Shown one piece after another: positions 8,524-15,528 of a stretch of 64,000 nt of DNA. Below the pieces are notes generated by a model. The model was not told where the DNA came from. It searched no databases and worked only from the letters and a program-made list of their open reading frames with translations. Position numbers and translations under genes: made by a program. Origin of the DNA: Oscillospiraceae bacterium (lineage in GTDB: Bacteria > Bacillota > Clostridia > Oscillospirales > Ruminococcaceae); assembly GCA_015067315.1 (NCBI GenBank), contig SVMR01000002.1, positions 83,258 through 147,257 of the forward strand, read 5' to 3'. Each line of letters begins with the position of its first letter. The first letter of the stretch is position 1.

Positions 8524-8686
8524 GGTTATCAAATGCTATCTCCCGGTAAGCAGACGCAAGGCTATCAAGTTTGTATCTCTTTATCTTGACATCAAGAAGA
8601 TTGGCAACCGTATCTATGTTGAGAGGAGTAAGTTAGAAGAACTGTTGAGAGATCCTAACCGGGAAGATTTTCCTTTGCATTTCTGA
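8483..8686 (+). CDS. Small excisionase/AlpA-like DNA-binding protein
   Basis: A 67-residue protein starting at ATG 8483 after AAAGGAG. The part DISEVIKCYLPVSRRKAIKFVSLYLDIKKIGNRIYVERSKLEELL resembles the HTH_17 layout: a recognition helix, then a wing G-N-R-I-Y-V and a C-terminal helix. It is the second such small winged-helix-like protein in the element and may act as a regulator of early genes rather than in excision. The longer frame from 8429 has no ribosome site. It overlaps the preceding gene by 41 bases. Confidence 0.55.
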   Translation: MQKQKQSVLVDISEVIKCYLPVSRRKAIKFVSLYLDIKKIGNRIYVERSKLEELLRDPNREDFPLHF

Positions 8687-8733
8687 TTCTGTATCAAAAC
8701 AGCAAAAAAATATATATTATTATCTTGCAGTAC

Positions 8734-8757
8734 GCGCATGGAGCAAAATCCATGCGC
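8734..8757 (+). terminator. Hairpin between the second and third genes of the rightward block
   Basis: GCGCATGGA (8734-8742) pairs with TCCATGCGC (8749-8757), followed by TGATTTTATATTT. The T tract is weak, so it may attenuate transcription or protect the RNA 3' end. Confidence 0.5.
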
Positions 8758-8785
8758 TGATTTTATATTTAGGGAGGTTTCACCA

Positions 8786-9142
8786 TTGCTATTTATCATT
8801 GGAAATCGCGACGATTTATTTAAGGCTCAAAGCCATATTTCACAGGATATTTTCATCAAGATATTTGATGATATTACTATCATGGACGCCATCTATGGAG
8901 AGCACAGAGATTATTTATCCGCAGGCGGTTATTCTTTGGTAGCACAGACCAAGCAGGATTTGCTCACCGTGCTCAAGCTTTTTGACTACCATGCTCATCC
9001 ATTTGAATGGGCAGAAAAAGTTACGGACGATTATATTTCTGTGCTTTATGTTTTCAACAACGATTTTTCCATCACTATTTACATGCCCCTTTCTATCTGC
9101 CCGCATGATTATATTGATTTTGAGGAGGATTTTATTTTATGA
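8786..9142 (+). CDS. Hypothetical element protein
   Basis: A 118-residue protein, not recognised. TTG 8786 is chosen as start because GGGAGG lies eight bases upstream; the ATG at 8738 falls inside a hairpin and has no ribosome site. The sequence is acidic and rich in Phe, Tyr and Asp, with no signal peptide or membrane helix, and ends DYIDFEEDFIL. Its stop overlaps the start of the DUF1643 gene (ATGA), so the pair is translationally coupled. Confidence 0.6.
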   Translation: MLFIIGNRDDLFKAQSHISQDIFIKIFDDITIMDAIYGEHRDYLSAGGYSLVAQTKQDLLTVLKLFDYHAHPFEWAEKVTDDYISVLYVFNNDFSITIYMPLSICPHDYIDFEEDFIL

Positions 9143-9687
9143 ACACCGTTACCACAGTTCTCACCACCAAAACTATCTGTTCGGATGATGGTAGCAAGCG
9201 TTATTTGCTTAAGAAAACATGGGATAAGGAGAAACCAAAGCTTACGATTATAATGCTTGCACCCAGTTCTGCTGCCGACATTGAACTTGACAGTTCCACT
9301 ATGCTTGTACTCAACAATGCTTACCGCCTTAATTTTGGCAGTGTTTCCATTGCAAATTTATCTGCAGTAGTTAATGATTTTTCGTTGAATGAAGCAGATG
9401 TTGATGATACAGAAAATATCAATCACATTCTTTTGTCAGCAAAAAAATCAGATGTTATCATCTATGCCCCCGGTATTGGTAAGGCAAAAAACAAAACTTT
9501 TCAGGATTTGCAGAAAAACATTTTATCAGCTCTTTTACCTTTTGAGAGCAAGCTGTTTTGCATAGGAACATCTAATGGTAATGCAAAATTTCAGCATCCC
9601 CTCTCTCCTGCAGTTCGTAACTGGTTTCTTTATCCTTTCAAGGTCAATGATGTTATTGATGAAGATGTCAAGGCAAAAAAACATTGA
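9139..9687 (+). CDS. DUF1643 family protein
   Basis: A 182-residue protein fitting DUF1643: a first strand around residues 19-24 (KRYLLKKTWD), then KLTIIMLAPSSAADIELDSS, a NAYRLNFGSVSIANL stretch, a DVIIYAPG strand and a C-terminal KFQHPLSPAVR. The family is common in phages and mobile islands and its biochemical role is unknown; a nucleotide- or nucleobase-related fold has been suspected. GGAGG precedes the ATG. It is the last gene of the rightward block. Confidence 0.75.
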   Translation: MNTVTTVLTTKTICSDDGSKRYLLKKTWDKEKPKLTIIMLAPSSAADIELDSSTMLVLNNAYRLNFGSVSIANLSAVVNDFSLNEADVDDTENINHILLSAKKSDVIIYAPGIGKAKNKTFQDLQKNILSALLPFESKLFCIGTSNGNAKFQHPLSPAVRNWFLYPFKVNDVIDEDVKAKKH

Positions 9688-9697
9688 TTTTTACATA

Positions 9698-9731
9698 GAA
9701 AAACTCCCTGTCTGTAACCCAGACAGGGAGT
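9698..9731 (-). terminator. Terminator between convergent element blocks
   Basis: ACTCCCTGTCTG (9703-9714) pairs perfectly with CAGACAGGGAGT (9720-9731). On the minus strand it is followed by TTTTT, so it mainly serves the lipoprotein operon, but the stem can stop both directions. Confidence 0.8.
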
Positions 9732-9776
9732 CTATCTTCGGGAACATAGAAAAGCGGTTTGTATGTTCCTCTTAAC

Positions 9777-10817
9777 TTATTTTATTTTTTCGAAATATAC
9801 TTCACTTTCATCGTAATACCAAGGTTTTGTTATACCTTCCTTTTTATAATCCAAGTAAAATTCTTTTATGTATAAACCTTTTTCAACATCTAAATGCACA
9901 GCAAATGCCGCATCCATTTGATTATATCCACCTGCAGGAAGCCAAAAATTCAAATATATCTCGCTTAATGCCTCACAAACCATATTTCCCATGTTTGCTT
10001 CTCTATATCTTAATTTAAGTGCAACAGAACCTTCTGTTCTTTCTTTGTTAGATTTAGGAGCATTTTCGTATTTATTAAAATATGTATACCAAGGAGCATC
10101 ATCTACCCATGGAGATGTAGAGTATATGTAATCAATTATTAATTCATCACCAACTGTATTTATATCAGTTATCTCTATTTCAATAAATTCATCATAATGC
10201 TCAAATCTCCAGGTACCTATAAATCCGCTCCAATCGATTCCTTCGTTTACAATATAGTAATTGGGTTCCCATGTATCATAAATAAAAATTTCTGCATATT
10301 CACCTGAAAATTTTTCAGTTGCATATTTATAATCAAAATAACCCTCAAATGTATATGCATCAAAAGGATATCCTTCTGCTGTCGTACCTACAATATTTTC
10401 AATAATTTCAAATCTATTGAAGAAACGAGATAATTCATCCGTTACTATTACTTCGTTAGTATTAACTCCATTAGGCTCAATGCTTATAGGATAGGCTTCA
10501 TAATAATCCATAATCCATCCGCCTACATCATAGTAGCTGTGATAAAGTATGTATTCAACAGTTATTATATAATCATCATTTTCAAGTACCGCAGAAATAT
10601 ATGCTTCATCATAGGCTTCGTCTGTTTTTCTTTTGGTTAATTCAAAGTCGGAGTATTCAAGTTCCTGGTTTTCATAATTCAAGTAATAAATATTAGCACC
10701 TTGTTCAATAAGTGAATTTTTCATTTCTTTCTCAGAAGGAACTTTATTACCTGCACCGCAACCTGCAAAAATGAATAACGTGCATATCATCAATGCAATT
10801 ACACTTATTTTTTTCAT
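9777..10817 (-). CDS. Hypothetical lipoprotein carried by the element
   Basis: A 346-residue exported protein. The N-terminus MKKISVIALMICTLFIFAGCG is a type II signal peptide with lipobox FAGC (Cys about 20), so it should be anchored to the outer face of the membrane. The mature part is acidic and very rich in Tyr, Asp, Glu and Ile; no enzyme motif is seen. It is the last gene of the Mor/coiled-coil/lipoprotein unit, 15 bases after the preceding stop. A surface lipoprotein in a small satellite-like element suggests a cargo role such as changing phage or host surface interaction, but that is conjecture. Confidence 0.75.
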   Translation of the reverse strand: MKKISVIALMICTLFIFAGCGAGNKVPSEKEMKNSLIEQGANIYYLNYENQELEYSDFELTKRKTDEAYDEAYISAVLENDDYIITVEYILYHSYYDVGGWIMDYYEAYPISIEPNGVNTNEVIVTDELSRFFNRFEIIENIVGTTAEGYPFDAYTFEGYFDYKYATEKFSGEYAEIFIYDTWEPNYYIVNEGIDWSGFIGTWRFEHYDEFIEIEITDINTVGDELIIDYIYSTSPWVDDAPWYTYFNKYENAPKSNKERTEGSVALKLRYREANMGNMVCEALSEIYLNFWLPAGGYNQMDAAFAVHLDVEKGLYIKEFYLDYKKEGITKPWYYDESEVYFEKIK

Positions 10818-10832
10818 AAGAATTACTTCCTG

Positions 10833-11396
10833 TTATTCAGTAAGAGTTTTAATCATTTCGTCACGTTCTTCTTTAGAAATGAGCTTCATATCATACTGCA
10901 TTTCCACTTTGCGTATCGCTTCGAAATTATCCACTTTTTTCTTTGCAGAAGAAAGTTTAACATCATATTCTTCCTTAGAAATAATGTCCATAGCAAGCGC
11001 TTTATCAAGTTTATTTTTTTCTTTGATGAAATCTTCTTCTGCCCTTTCTTTCTCACGGAGGACTGCGTTATCCTTGATTTTCTTTTCCAATACAATTATT
11101 TCTTCTTCAAGCTTGTTTTTCTGCTCGAGTTTAGGGTCAATAAGTTTAAGTATGTCAGAAACATCTATACCGGGCATTTCTCCAGTTTCAAGGACATAGT
11201 CTACATATTTTCTTCCTATCTGAAGATAAGAAGCATCGAGTTCCTGCTGAATAACATTCACCTGTGTTTTAAGAGCAATAAGTTCATTTTGGTCTTGAAC
11301 TGCAACACTTGTGCTTGAACCAACATTTGCTGCAGAATTAAGTACGGATTTTCCCATATTACTTGCTACTTTAGTTACTTTGTCAAACAATGCCAT
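10833..11396 (-). CDS. Coiled-coil protein with SHOCT-like repeats
   Basis: A 187-residue soluble protein starting MALFDKVTKVASNMGKS after AAAGGAG (start at 11396; an upstream GTG frame to 11417 lacks a proper site). Residues about 45-150 form a charged coiled coil (QNKLEEEIIVLEKKIKD). Two later stretches, LDKALAMDIISKEEYDVKLSSAKKK and MQYDMKLISKEERDEM, look like SHOCT short helical repeats, which mediate oligomerisation. Its function is unknown. It starts one base after the stop of the Mor-like gene. Confidence 0.65.
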   Translation of the reverse strand: MALFDKVTKVASNMGKSVLNSAANVGSSTSVAVQDQNELIALKTQVNVIQQELDASYLQIGRKYVDYVLETGEMPGIDVSDILKLIDPKLEQKNKLEEEIIVLEKKIKDNAVLREKERAEEDFIKEKNKLDKALAMDIISKEEYDVKLSSAKKKVDNFEAIRKVEMQYDMKLISKEERDEMIKTLTE

Positions 11397-11397
11397 T

Positions 11398-11673
11398 TCA
11401 ATATTCTCCTTTACCACTTTTTAAGCTGTCGCTTATTATTCTTCTAACTGTTTTTTCTGAATAGCCATACTTAACAGCTAAAAGTCTTATGTTATCGCCG
11501 TCATACTCCTGTATGATAATTTTCCTGATTCTCTCAGGATTGAAGAAGCGCACAGGAAAGCTGATTTGCTGACCTTTGAACATCCGATATATCTCCATTG
11601 CTGTATCCATGCCAAGCTTCTCACTCACCTCTTTATAAACAGAATTCAGCAATTCAGGGTCATTTTCAGCCAT
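11398..11673 (-). CDS. Mor-family transcription activator
   Basis: A 91-residue protein related to phage Mu Mor/C regulators. The N-terminal dimerisation part (SEKLGMDTAMEIYRMFKGQ) is followed by ISFPVRF and the C-terminal helix-turn-helix IRKIIIQEYDGDNIRLLAVKYGYSEKTVRRII. I chose ATG 11673, with AAAGAGGTGAT upstream; an alternative ATG at 11757 after GGAGTGAT would add 28 residues. Known relatives activate middle or late phage promoters. Being first in the lipoprotein operon, it may control that operon or a helper phage promoter. Confidence 0.7.
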   Translation of the reverse strand: MAENDPELLNSVYKEVSEKLGMDTAMEIYRMFKGQQISFPVRFFNPERIRKIIIQEYDGDNIRLLAVKYGYSEKTVRRIISDSLKSGKGEY

Positions 11674-11771
11674 TTTTATCACCTCTTTCGACAATTTTAA
11701 CAAATTGCCATTCTCAAGTAAAATCCCAATGTCCTTGTGTTTGTCCAAATTTTGCATATTATCACTCCAAC

Positions 11772-11817
11772 AAAAAAGCTCCCCTGTTAATGCTTTCTTA
11801 ACTAGCACTAACAGGGG
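11772..11817 (-). terminator. Terminator-like hairpin upstream of the Mor-like gene
   Basis: CCCCTGTTA (11781-11789) pairs with TAACAGGGG (11809-11817). On the minus strand the stem is followed by AGCTTTTTTG. It would stop transcription entering from attR or act as an attenuator of the Mor operon. Confidence 0.6.
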
Positions 11818-11818
11818 G

Positions 11819-12213
11819 CACTTTTATGATATTTATGCGAAATTATTGATTTTACGTTTGCGCAGAGGTTGGTGTAGATGGCAGTTTTTCTTTACCCAAT
11901 TATTTCTTGGACAACCTTCTGTTTTTGGACATTTTTTGTGTTTTTCTATTTCTAGTATTTTTTTGCGAAAAATAGGGAAATTTGTCTGTGGCAACTCTTT
12001 TGATGTTGACTGTGTTGTTATTTTAGTCGTGTATTTTCCCAAACGTTGTTTTTCTGATTGGGGAAATTCTTCTTTTTTCCCATGTTTTTGTCCTTGCTTT
12101 TTGGTGGCAGAAAGCTTGTTTTTTAGCACACGTCGGCAGATGGTCGGCAAGAAATGGCTTGAGCATGCGGTTTTTCCTTTATTTGCTAGGCTTATGTGAT
12201 TTCTTTTTTCGTT
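11819..12213. other. Gene-free, strand-biased stretch at the right end of the element
   Basis: About 395 bases with a strong excess of T on the plus strand. No reading frame has a ribosome site; the one long minus-strand frame reads through the tRNA repeat. Small features are TTTCCC/GGGGAAA inverted around 12040-12064 and GTCGGCA twice at about 12130-12148. It may hold right-hand integrase arm sites or the element's replication origin, but nothing proves this. Confidence 0.4.
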
Positions 12214-12261
12214 CTCATAACCCGGAGGTCGTTGGTTCAAATCCTTCCCCCGCAACCAGAA
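12214..12261 (+). repeat. attR: right copy of the 48-bp direct repeat
   Basis: Identical to 4124-4171. It contains only the anticodon-loop to CCA part, so it is not a functional tRNA gene. Confidence 0.9.
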
Positions 12262-12263
12262 AA

Positions 12264-12296
12264 AATCCCTCGGACAGTCGTCCGGGGGATTTTTTG
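12264..12296 (+). terminator. Original terminator of the tRNA-fMet gene, displaced by integration
   Basis: ATCCCTCGGAC, a short loop, and GTCCGGGGGAT followed by TTTTTT, directly after attR. Before integration it would have followed the tRNA by a few bases. Confidence 0.8.
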
Positions 12297-12306
12297 TGCC
12301 GTAATA

Positions 12307-12335
12307 TTGAAAATATAAAATAAAAACAGTATTAT
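12307..12335 (+). promoter_or_regulatory. Promoter of the PP-loop/ferredoxin operon
   Basis: TTGAAA at 12307-12312, 17-base spacer and TATTAT at 12330-12335, about 33 bases before the ATG. Confidence 0.5.
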
Positions 12336-12367
12336 ATAATTAAATATTAAGGTCAGGAGGTGTCTTT

Positions 12368-13765
12368 ATGCCGGAAAAATATTTTCTTCAAAGCCGCTGG
12401 AAACCCGAAGGCAATAAACTTTATTATTACGGTCTTAGAAACAAAGAAAATCTTTTCAGGAATTCCGTAAAAATAACCTCCGAACAAAAAAGAATAATCT
12501 CTTCCCTGCCCGGAGAACTTTCGGAAAAAGAAGTTTCCGTTTTAAAAAATCTTTTGGGAAAACAGGTGGTAACCGAAAACGAACTCCGAAAAATTCCAAA
12601 ATCCCTTGCCGAAGCCCGCTTTTGCAAAAACTGCTGCGCAAACGATTTTATAATTCCGGGAATCGAATTTGACGAAAACGGTCTTTGTCCCATGTGTCAG
12701 ACCGCAAAAGATACCGAAAACCTTAAAAGCGTCGTTCCCGTTATAAAACAAATCCCCCATTCGGAAAAATCCCGTTTTGACGTTGCCCTTTTTTACACCG
12801 GAGGAAAAGATTCAACTTTTCTTCTTTATTACCTTGCAAAAGTTAAAAAGCTCCGTGTCCTTGCCCTTACCTGGGAAATTCCTTTTATTTCAGAAAGTGC
12901 AAAACAAAGCATTGAAAACGCAAAGCGGATTTTTTCAAACGTTGAATTTATTTCAAGAAAAATCTGCGACGAGGATTTACGAAAAATTTATAAAAAACTT
13001 TATGAATTGAGCAAAAACACCTGCGCCTGCCCTTCCCTTGCCTATATTATTTTTTATCCGGAACTTGTTGCAAACCGCGTACCATATTTCATGGCGGGAA
13101 ACGAACCGGTTCAAATGCTCGGACTTTATTATAACCATATGTCCCCGAAATTTGTTTACAGCCTTTCCGAAAACAAGGCTCTTTCGGCAATTATTAATTT
13201 CGGAAGAATCTTAACCCTGAAACCTCCGCTTAAAAACGGCCAGTTCCAGACTCTTATGACAATGGGTCAGCTTTCAAGAAAAAACAGCGCCGTAATGGAC
13301 TTTTTCGGATATTCGAACCCTCTTGTTTCAAACATCGTCAAAGCAATAAACGAAGTTCCGGAACTTATTCCGCCTTTTAAAAAAGCGATCCGGATTTCTT
13401 CCCGTTCCGGAAACATCCCCGCCTTTGTTCATCTTGATTTTGACGAAATATGCGGCGGAAAATACGATTGGAAAAACGTTAAAACAACTCTTACAGAAGA
13501 ATGCGGGTGGGTTCCCCCTTCCTCGGATAAAAAAGCGCTACATACAAGCTGTAAAATCGAAAGATGCAAAGACCATTCCCAGTTCCTCCGTTTTTATAAC
13601 TGCGAAAGCAAAATGATTCCGTTCAGCGCTCTTGAAATTTCTCTTGCAAGCAGAAACAAACTGAACTCAAGGGAAGAAATTATCTATGAAATGGAAAATT
13701 TTCTCGGTTTTTCTCTTGATGAACTTCCGGAATGTTCCGTTATGTGCGATTATATAAAGGAGTAA
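12368..13765 (+). CDS. PP-loop ATPase, sugar-amidotransferase (WbpG)-like
   Basis: A 465-residue protein. A zinc-finger-like segment CKNCCANDFIIPGIEFDENG ending in LCPMC (about 89-117) precedes the PP-loop FYTGGKDSTFLLYYL (about 141-155). This order, CxxC-PGI-FDE-G-CxxC then SGGKDS-like loop, is that of N-acetyl sugar amidotransferases such as WbpG/PseA. PP-loop enzymes adenylate a carboxyl or carbonyl oxygen before ammonia or sulfur attack. The first 85 residues look like a separate small domain, possibly a winged helix. There is no glutaminase partner nearby; instead a flavodoxin/ferredoxin gene follows after three bases. AGGAGGTG precedes the ATG. The substrate is unknown. Confidence 0.7.
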   Translation: MPEKYFLQSRWKPEGNKLYYYGLRNKENLFRNSVKITSEQKRIISSLPGELSEKEVSVLKNLLGKQVVTENELRKIPKSLAEARFCKNCCANDFIIPGIEFDENGLCPMCQTAKDTENLKSVVPVIKQIPHSEKSRFDVALFYTGGKDSTFLLYYLAKVKKLRVLALTWEIPFISESAKQSIENAKRIFSNVEFISRKICDEDLRKIYKKLYELSKNTCACPSLAYIIFYPELVANRVPYFMAGNEPVQMLGLYYNHMSPKFVYSLSENKALSAIINFGRILTLKPPLKNGQFQTLMTMGQLSRKNSAVMDFFGYSNPLVSNIVKAINEVPELIPPFKKAIRISSRSGNIPAFVHLDFDEICGGKYDWKNVKTTLTEECGWVPPSSDKKALHTSCKIERCKDHSQFLRFYNCESKMIPFSALEISLASRNKLNSREEIIYEMENFLGFSLDELPECSVMCDYIKE

Positions 13766-13768
13766 AAA

Positions 13769-14449
13769 ATGGACAGAATATTTTATTTCAGCGGAAGCGG
13801 AAAAAGCAGAAGATTTGCGGAATTTTTAGGTAAAAAACTTGATTTTCCGATCTCCGACTTTACCGAAACAACCGATTTTTTTGTCAAAACTGCAATAATT
13901 GTTTTTCCCGTTTACTGCCAGAATCTCCCGGATCCCGTAATTTGTTTTCTTAAAAAACTTAAAGCCGAAAACATAGCTTTTGCCGCGGTTTACGGAAGAA
14001 AATCCTACGGAAACGTAATTGAGGATGCGGTAAAAATCTCTTCCGGAAATTTTATCGGCGGAATATGCGTTCCCTGCGGTCACAGTTTTCTTTCCGAACC
14101 GGATGATTTTGATTTCGAATCCGTTCTTCCGTTTATCGAAAGAATAAAAAACCCGGAAAGCGCAAAAACCGAACATTGCCCAAAGGATTTTTATGCGGAT
14201 TTAATTCCTGCAAAAAGAACAAGAATCGGAGTAAAAATCAAAAGAAACGGTAACTGCAAAAATTGCGGAAAATGCACAGAAAATTGCCCCATGGGAGCGA
14301 TTGAAAACGGAATAATCGGCAAAAACTGCATCCGCTGTCTTCGCTGCGCAACCGAATGTCCCGAAAACGCACTTGAATTCAAAACTTTATGGTTTTTGAA
14401 GGCATATCTTGTTTCCGGAAGAAAAAATGAAATCAAATTTTATCTTTAA
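13769..14449 (+). CDS. EFR1-type flavodoxin/ferredoxin fusion
   Basis: A 226-residue protein with an N-terminal flavodoxin-like domain (IFYFSGSGKSRRFAEFL, the FMN phosphate loop) and a C-terminal two-cluster ferredoxin: CKNCGKCTENCPMG and CIRCLRCATECPEN (about 168-205), each C-x2-C-x2-C-x3-C-P. This matches the EFR1 family. It should pass electrons between a reduced ferredoxin or flavin donor and a partner enzyme in the cytoplasm. It is co-transcribed with the PP-loop protein, three bases apart with AAAGGAG, so that protein or its product is the likely partner. Confidence 0.85.
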   Translation: MDRIFYFSGSGKSRRFAEFLGKKLDFPISDFTETTDFFVKTAIIVFPVYCQNLPDPVICFLKKLKAENIAFAAVYGRKSYGNVIEDAVKISSGNFIGGICVPCGHSFLSEPDDFDFESVLPFIERIKNPESAKTEHCPKDFYADLIPAKRTRIGVKIKRNGNCKNCGKCTENCPMGAIENGIIGKNCIRCLRCATECPENALEFKTLWFLKAYLVSGRKNEIKFYL

Positions 14450-14454
14450 ATCAC

Positions 14455-14484
14455 TTGACAATAACGCTTGTTTAACACTATAAT
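14455..14484 (+). promoter_or_regulatory. Promoter upstream of yitT leader
   Basis: TTGACA at 14455-14460, 18-base spacer, TATAAT at 14479-14484. Both hexamers are perfect consensus. Confidence 0.75.
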
Positions 14485-14490
14485 ATTTTA

Positions 14491-14551
14491 TGTATTAAGC
14501 GTAAGTTTTTAAAAGCGTTTGTCAGGAAAAACACTTGGCAAACGTTTTTTT
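14491..14551 (+). ncRNA. Short leader with terminator in front of yitT
   Basis: About 60 bases from the predicted start to a hairpin (GCGTTTG 14515-14521 with CAAACG 14539-14544, then seven T). The yitT ribosome site comes 20 bases later. It could be an attenuator or a small RNA; no known class is recognised. Confidence 0.4.
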
Positions 14552-14586
14552 GTAATACGTACTGCGGATTTGAAAGGGCTGTTAAA

Positions 14587-15474
14587 ATGGATAAAATAAA
14601 AAATATCTGGCAAAAGATTTCCCCGTTTTTCTGGATCGTTTTCGGAAATATAATCTATGCGCTGAGCATCAAGCTTTTTGTCCTTCCTTCCGGAATCGCC
14701 CTTGGCGGAACAACCGGTATTGCGCTTATAATCGAATATTTCTTCCATATTCCGATTTCCGGATTTGTTTTCGTTTTTAATATGGTAATGCTTTGCCTCG
14801 GATATTTTGTTCTTGGAAAAGCTTTTGCAATGACTACAATTCTCAGCTCTTTCTGCTATCCTTTTTTCCTTGAAATCTGCAACCGTATTTTCGGAGATTA
14901 TTATCTTACCGACGACGTATTCCTTTGTTCCGTTCTCGGCGGAATCGGAATCGGATTTGCCCTTGGTCTTGTAATTCGTTCCGGAGCTTCCACCGGCGGA
15001 ATGGATATTCCCCCGCTTATCCTCAACAAACTTTTCCATATCCCCGTTTCAACAACTCTCTATGCTCTTGATTTTGTCGTTGTTGTTCTGCTTTCAATGT
15101 TCAAATCCGTTGACCTTATCCTTTACGGAATTGTTTTCACTTTTGCATATACCTATGTCCTTGACAAAACCCTTGTACTCGGTAAATCCAGAACCGAAAT
15201 CAAAATCGTCACAAGAAAAGCAAGGGAAATCACCGACGCGATTCTTTCGAAAATCGACCGCGGCGTAACCCTTCTTGAAGCCGAAACCGGTTATAAACAT
15301 TATCACACCGAAGTTGTTATGACTATTGTTTCCAACCGCGAAATCGCAAAAGTCGAACGCATTGCCCACAGCATCGACCCGAAATGCTTTGTAATCATAA
15401 GCCATGTTTCCGAAGTTCGCGGAAGAGGTTTTTCCTCCGCAAGAAAATATAAAAAACGTCCCGAAGAAATTTAA
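14587..15474 (+). CDS. YitT-family membrane protein (DUF161/DUF2179)
   Basis: A 295-residue protein with about five or six membrane helices in residues 10-190 (FWIVFGNIIYALSIKLFVLP, FVFVFNMVMLCLGYFVL and others) and the conserved GGTTGIALII and SGASTGGMDI motifs. The C-terminal cytoplasmic DUF2179 domain (about 205-285, GVTLLEAETGYKHYHTEVV) is related to PII-like folds. Transport of an unknown solute has been proposed for the family. It is monocistronic, with a shared terminator downstream. Confidence 0.88.
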   Translation: MDKIKNIWQKISPFFWIVFGNIIYALSIKLFVLPSGIALGGTTGIALIIEYFFHIPISGFVFVFNMVMLCLGYFVLGKAFAMTTILSSFCYPFFLEICNRIFGDYYLTDDVFLCSVLGGIGIGFALGLVIRSGASTGGMDIPPLILNKLFHIPVSTTLYALDFVVVVLLSMFKSVDLILYGIVFTFAYTYVLDKTLVLGKSRTEIKIVTRKAREITDAILSKIDRGVTLLEAETGYKHYHTEVVMTIVSNREIAKVERIAHSIDPKCFVIISHVSEVRGRGFSSARKYKKRPEEI

Positions 15475-15483
15475 TTTTATTAC

Positions 15484-15523
15484 AAAAAAAATCCGGTGCT
15501 CATTTTGAGCACCGGATTTTTTA
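15484..15523. terminator. Bidirectional terminator between yitT and the PTS IIC gene
   Basis: ATCCGGTGCTCA (15491-15502) pairs with TGAGCACCGGAT (15506-15517), with A tract before and T tract after. It contains the GTGCTCA/TGAGCAC pair that recurs elsewhere in the window. Confidence 0.85.
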
Positions 15524-15528
15524 TTTGA

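Larger units (their letters stand above)
4172..12261. mobile_element. Integrated satellite-like or integrative mobile element in the tRNA-fMet gene
   Basis: About 8.1 kb lies between 48-bp direct repeats of the tRNA 3' part. Its base composition and codon use are more AT-rich and less CTT/GGA-biased than the neighbours. Contents: a tyrosine integrase pointing at attL, an excisionase-like helix-turn-helix protein, a DUF927 P-loop protein, a rightward block of four small genes behind a long leader, and a leftward Mor-like regulator, coiled-coil and lipoprotein block. No capsid, tail, terminase, relaxase or conjugation gene is seen. The gene set therefore suggests a phage satellite (P4/PICI-like) or a minimal mobilisable island that relies on a helper. 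That assignment is an inference. Confidence 0.88.

Noticed and set aside
11833..12255. A 140-codon minus-strand frame at the right end of the element
   Set aside because: Its first codons (MRGKDLNQRPPGYE) are the reverse translation of the tRNA repeat, it has no ribosome site, and its composition just mirrors the strand bias.
12214..12261. A second tRNA-fMet gene at attR
   Set aside because: Only the anticodon-loop to CCA part is present; the upstream bases do not form a D-arm or acceptor 5' strand.
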